Source: UBA5158 sp040389045
GTDB lineage: Bacteria; Pseudomonadota; Gammaproteobacteria; DSM-16500
DNA: 64,000 bases
Assembly: GCA_040389045.1 (NCBI GenBank)
Contig: JAZKAT010000053.1
Coordinates: 1 to 64,000 of the forward strand
Direction of reading: 5' to 3'
Shown: one piece after another, positions 61,492 to 64,000 of the stretch
How positions within the stretch are numbered: position 1 is the stretch's first letter
How the letters are laid out: each line of letters opens with the position of its first letter
Position numbers and translations under genes: made by a program
The notes under the pieces: generated by a model
Seen by the model: the letters and a program-made list of their open reading frames with translations, nothing else
Told to the model about the DNA's origin: nothing
The model's database searches: none

Positions 61492-62448
61492 ATGCGTTAT
61501 TTTGTTACCGGCTGCGCCGGATTTATCGGCAGCAGTTTGACGGACCGGCTGTTGGCCAGGGGCGATGAAGTTGTTGGCTACGATAATTTTTCCACCGGCA
61601 TGACGGAATTTTTAGTCGAAGCTGAAAAATCTCCCAGGTTTACTTTGGTTAAAGACGATTTATTAGATAAAGATGCCGTCAAGAACGCCATGACAGGCTG
61701 TGAAGGGGTATTTCATATGGCGGCCAACGCGGATGTGCGTTTTGGCACAGACCATCCACACCGCGATCTTGAACAAAATGCTATCGCAACTTTTCATGTA
61801 CTCGAAGGGATGCGCGCTAACAATATCAAACGACTGTCTTTTGCTTCTACGGGTTCAATTTATGGCGAAGCAGAAGTGTTTCCTACACCCGAACACGCGC
61901 CTTTCCCAGTGCAAACTTCTTTGTATGGCGCATCAAAATTAGCGGCGGAAGGGATGATACAAGCTTATTGCGAAGGTTTTGGCATGCAGGCTTTTATCTT
62001 CCGCTTTGTATCCATTCTGGGTGAGCGTTACACGCACGGTCATGTCTTCGATTTTTATAAGCAATTATTAACTAATCCAGATGAATTGCGCGTATTAGGC
62101 AACGGCTTGCAACGTAAATCTTATTTATATATCCAGGATTGTATTGATGCCATGTTCTGGGCGGTGGAAAACGCGAAAGGCAACGTAAATATTTTCAACC
62201 TGGGCACAGATGAATATTGTCAGGTGAATGATTCAATAGGCTGGATTTGTGACTACCTCAAACTGGAACCAAAGCGCACTTATACCGGTGGTGAACGGGG
62301 GTGGATTGGTGATAGCCCATTTATTTTTCTGGATTGCACGCGTATGCGCAATCTGGGCTGGAAACCAAAATTAAGTATTCGTGAAGGTGTAGTTCAAACT
62401 ATTAAATATCTTTCGACAAATCCGTGGGTGCTGGAGCAACGTGCATGA
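61492..62448 (+). CDS. NAD-dependent sugar-nucleotide epimerase (GalE/WbpP-like)
   Basis: 318 residues from ATG 61492 after TAGGAG. RYFVTGCAGFIGSSLTDRLL binds NAD, FASTGSIYGEAEVFP provides Ser/Thr and TSLYGASKLAAEGMI the YxxxK dyad. LRVLGNGLQRKSYLYIQDCI is typical of UDP-sugar 4-epimerases. It overlaps the next gene by 4 bp (ATGA). Confidence 0.88.
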   Translation: MRYFVTGCAGFIGSSLTDRLLARGDEVVGYDNFSTGMTEFLVEAEKSPRFTLVKDDLLDKDAVKNAMTGCEGVFHMAANADVRFGTDHPHRDLEQNAIATFHVLEGMRANNIKRLSFASTGSIYGEAEVFPTPEHAPFPVQTSLYGASKLAAEGMIQAYCEGFGMQAFIFRFVSILGERYTHGHVFDFYKQLLTNPDELRVLGNGLQRKSYLYIQDCIDAMFWAVENAKGNVNIFNLGTDEYCQVNDSIGWICDYLKLEPKRTYTGGERGWIGDSPFIFLDCTRMRNLGWKPKLSIREGVVQTIKYLSTNPWVLEQRA

Positions 62449-63737
62449 AAGTAGCGGTAGTGGGTTTATGGCATTTGGGCGCGGTAACAGCAGCCAGTCT
62501 TGCGAAAGGTGGCCATGATGTTATTGGTTTTGATCCAGTACCGGAAACTATCGCGCATTTAAAAACGGGGCGAGCGCCGATTTTTGAGCCTGGTCTTGAA
62601 AATTTGTTAGCCGAAGGCTTGGCGAGTGGCAAGCTGACTTATACCGCGGATGCCCACGCATTAGCGGCAGCGGAAATTGTTTGGATTACCTTTGATACGC
62701 CTGTCGATCACAATGATATCGCGGATGTAGAATTTGTGGTGAATGAAGTCATCGCCATTTTGCCAAAGTTGTCAGCCAATACCTTAGTTATTATTTCTTC
62801 GCAATTGCCAGTGGGTACGGCGCGCAGATTGCAGCAAGAATGTGTTGCCTTATTGTCTGATAAAAACATCAGCTTTGCCTGCATTCCAGAAAATTTACGT
62901 TTGGGCAAAGCACTGGATGTGTTTATGAAGCCTGATCGTATTGTTGTTGGGGTTGATGACGACAAATTGAAAACTAAAATTCAGCAATTACTACTGCCGT
63001 TTTCTGAAAATATAATTTGGATGTCAGTGGTTGCCGCAGAAATGACTAAACATGCGTTAAACGCATTTCTAGCAGTATCAGTGACTTTCATCAATGAAAT
63101 AGCTTCCCTGTGTGAAACGGTAGGCGCTGATGCGCGAGAAGTGGAGCGCGGTTTGAAAAGTGAAGAACGCATTGGGCCTAAAGCTTACCTGCGTCCGGGC
63201 GGCGCGATTGCTGGCGGTACTTTAATGCGTGACATTAATTATTTAAAACAAGTGGGTAAAAACGCAGGACAGGAAACTCTGTTGATCTCGGCTATTGCTG
63301 AGAGCAATAGTTATCACACCGAGTGGTCACGCCGTAAATTAACCACGCTATGGTCCAATTTAAAAGGCAAGAAAGTCGCTATGCTAGGGTTGACTTATAA
63401 GGCTGGCACCGATACTTTGCGCCGTTCCACCGCCATTGAAACTTGCGAATGGCTGCACCAGCAAGGCACGCAAATTAATGCTTATGATCCAACCATCAGC
63501 AAGTTACCGCAGAAATTGGCGGGTTTTATTAATATCAAAGCCAGTATCGCTGAGGCGTTGCAAGCGGTTGACGCGGTAGTTATCTCCACCGAATGGCCAC
63601 AGTTTCGTGAATTAACGGCAGAAGAATTTGTGTTTAATGTGAAACATCCGCTAGTGCTAGACCCTAGTGGTTTTGTTTCGAAAAACCTCGCGGTGGATCC
63701 GCGTATTCAATATTTTTCCGTAGGAGTACCGGCATGA
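62445..63737 (+). CDS. UDP-glucose/GDP-mannose dehydrogenase-like protein lacking the catalytic Cys
   Basis: 430 residues from ATG 62445. The fold is that of UGD/GMD enzymes: MKVAVVGLWHLGAVTAASLA for NAD, SSQLPVGTARR, then IPENLRLGKALDVFMKPDRI, KHALNAFLAVSVTFINEIAS, and the C-domain MLGLTYKAGTDTLRRS. The catalytic motif, normally GGxCxPKD, here reads AGGTLMRD: the Cys is Thr259 and the Lys is Arg262. Two-step oxidation to the uronic acid should therefore fail. It may catalyse one oxidation or act on another sugar. Coupled by ATGA at both ends. Confidence 0.88.
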   Translation: MKVAVVGLWHLGAVTAASLAKGGHDVIGFDPVPETIAHLKTGRAPIFEPGLENLLAEGLASGKLTYTADAHALAAAEIVWITFDTPVDHNDIADVEFVVNEVIAILPKLSANTLVIISSQLPVGTARRLQQECVALLSDKNISFACIPENLRLGKALDVFMKPDRIVVGVDDDKLKTKIQQLLLPFSENIIWMSVVAAEMTKHALNAFLAVSVTFINEIASLCETVGADAREVERGLKSEERIGPKAYLRPGGAIAGGTLMRDINYLKQVGKNAGQETLLISAIAESNSYHTEWSRRKLTTLWSNLKGKKVAMLGLTYKAGTDTLRRSTAIETCEWLHQQGTQINAYDPTISKLPQKLAGFINIKASIAEALQAVDAVVISTEWPQFRELTAEEFVFNVKHPLVLDPSGFVSKNLAVDPRIQYFSVGVPA

Positions 63738-64000
63738 AATTAGCTGGACGCTGTGCGATTATCAGCGGCGCGAGCCGCGGACTGGGTTTTGAAGTTGCCA
63801 GACAATTTGTGTTGGAAGGCGCCAATGTAATGTTGTGCGCGCGTGGCGCGGCGGAATTAAGTCAGGCGCAGGAAGAATTACAAAAACTGGCGGGAACGAA
63901 AACCAAAGTGTTGGCGCTGACAGCGGATGTTTCGCAGCCAGGCGATATTAATAAATTAGTTACCGCTACTATTGCGGAATTTGGCAAAGTCGATGTGTTA
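63734..64000 (+). CDS. Short-chain dehydrogenase/reductase, truncated by the window end
   Basis: The first 89 residues of a classical SDR. MKLAGRCAIISGASRGLGFE holds the TGxxxGxG-type loop as SGASRGLG, CARG follows, and LTADVSQP is the Asp that binds adenine. The catalytic Tyr-Lys lies past the window edge. It overlaps the preceding gene by ATGA and belongs to the same operon. Confidence 0.88.
   Translation, partial: MKLAGRCAIISGASRGLGFEVARQFVLEGANVMLCARGAAELSQAQEELQKLAGTKTKVLALTADVSQPGDINKLVTATIAEFGKVDVL

Overview
The window is bacterial chromosome of roughly 40% GC and most likely comes from a gammaproteobacterium of the Legionellales (Coxiella, Legionella or Aquicella type). That placement is inference. 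It rests on the conserved dacA-ybeD-lipB-lipA block, gltX next to tRNA-Ala/tRNA-Glu, sohB, a DedA-PAP2 fusion of LssY type, a PqaA-like protein, a heptose-type surface polysaccharide locus, and several large proteins with eukaryote-like or unrecognisable folds that look like secretion-system substrates. No secretion apparatus, integrase, transposase, rRNA or CRISPR array is visible.

Layout. 1-12.3 kb: palindromic repeats, a regulator / isomerase / type III polyketide synthase operon, a kinase-like protein, a GIY-YIG protein, a 581-residue protein with a possible U-box, a GH1 glycosidase, an MFS transporter, membrane and outer-membrane proteins, and a HicAB toxin-antitoxin pair with a perfect operator palindrome. 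12.5-14.5 kb: tRNA-Val, gltX, tRNA-Ala and tRNA-Glu. 14.6-22.7 kb: an AT-rich accessory island just downstream of the tRNAs. It holds a membrane protein coupled to a zinc-ribbon / deoxyribosyltransferase-like protein, two tandem FRG-domain proteins, two small envelope proteins, a leucine-rich-repeat protein, a possible clan CD cysteine protease, a DUF3800 protein, and a promoter followed by a highly foldable non-coding segment. 22.8-33.2 kb: a 2OG-Fe(II) oxygenase, a MarR-GNAT fusion with tandem operators, a YbaK-like protein, HipBA with three operators at exact 27-bp spacing, two transporters or envelope enzymes, and an L,D-transpeptidase. 33.2-42.3 kb: an outer-membrane protein, a 2095-residue internally duplicated protein, a Nudix hydrolase, a Tyr/His/Gly-rich lipoprotein and a type IV pilin. 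42.3-49.4 kb: sohB, lssY-like, lipA, lipB, ybeD, dacA and a secreted helix-hairpin-helix protein. 49.5-64 kb: a surface polysaccharide locus (glycosyltransferase, GDP-sugar dehydratase, GmhA, HddC-like and Fcl-like enzymes, an E1 alpha/beta pair, epimerases, a UDP-glucose-dehydrogenase-like protein lacking its catalytic Cys, and a truncated SDR), interrupted by metK-ahcY.

How it fits together. The right end probably makes and modifies a GDP-6-deoxyheptose-type or branched sugar for LPS or capsule, and metK-ahcY supplies and recycles SAM. The 14.6-22.7 kb island mixes likely defence genes (FRG, deoxyribosyltransferase-like, DUF3800) with likely host-directed proteins. Three families of short palindromic repeats are scattered between genes, and several genes read into a repeat at their 3' end and so gained a short C-terminal tail from it.
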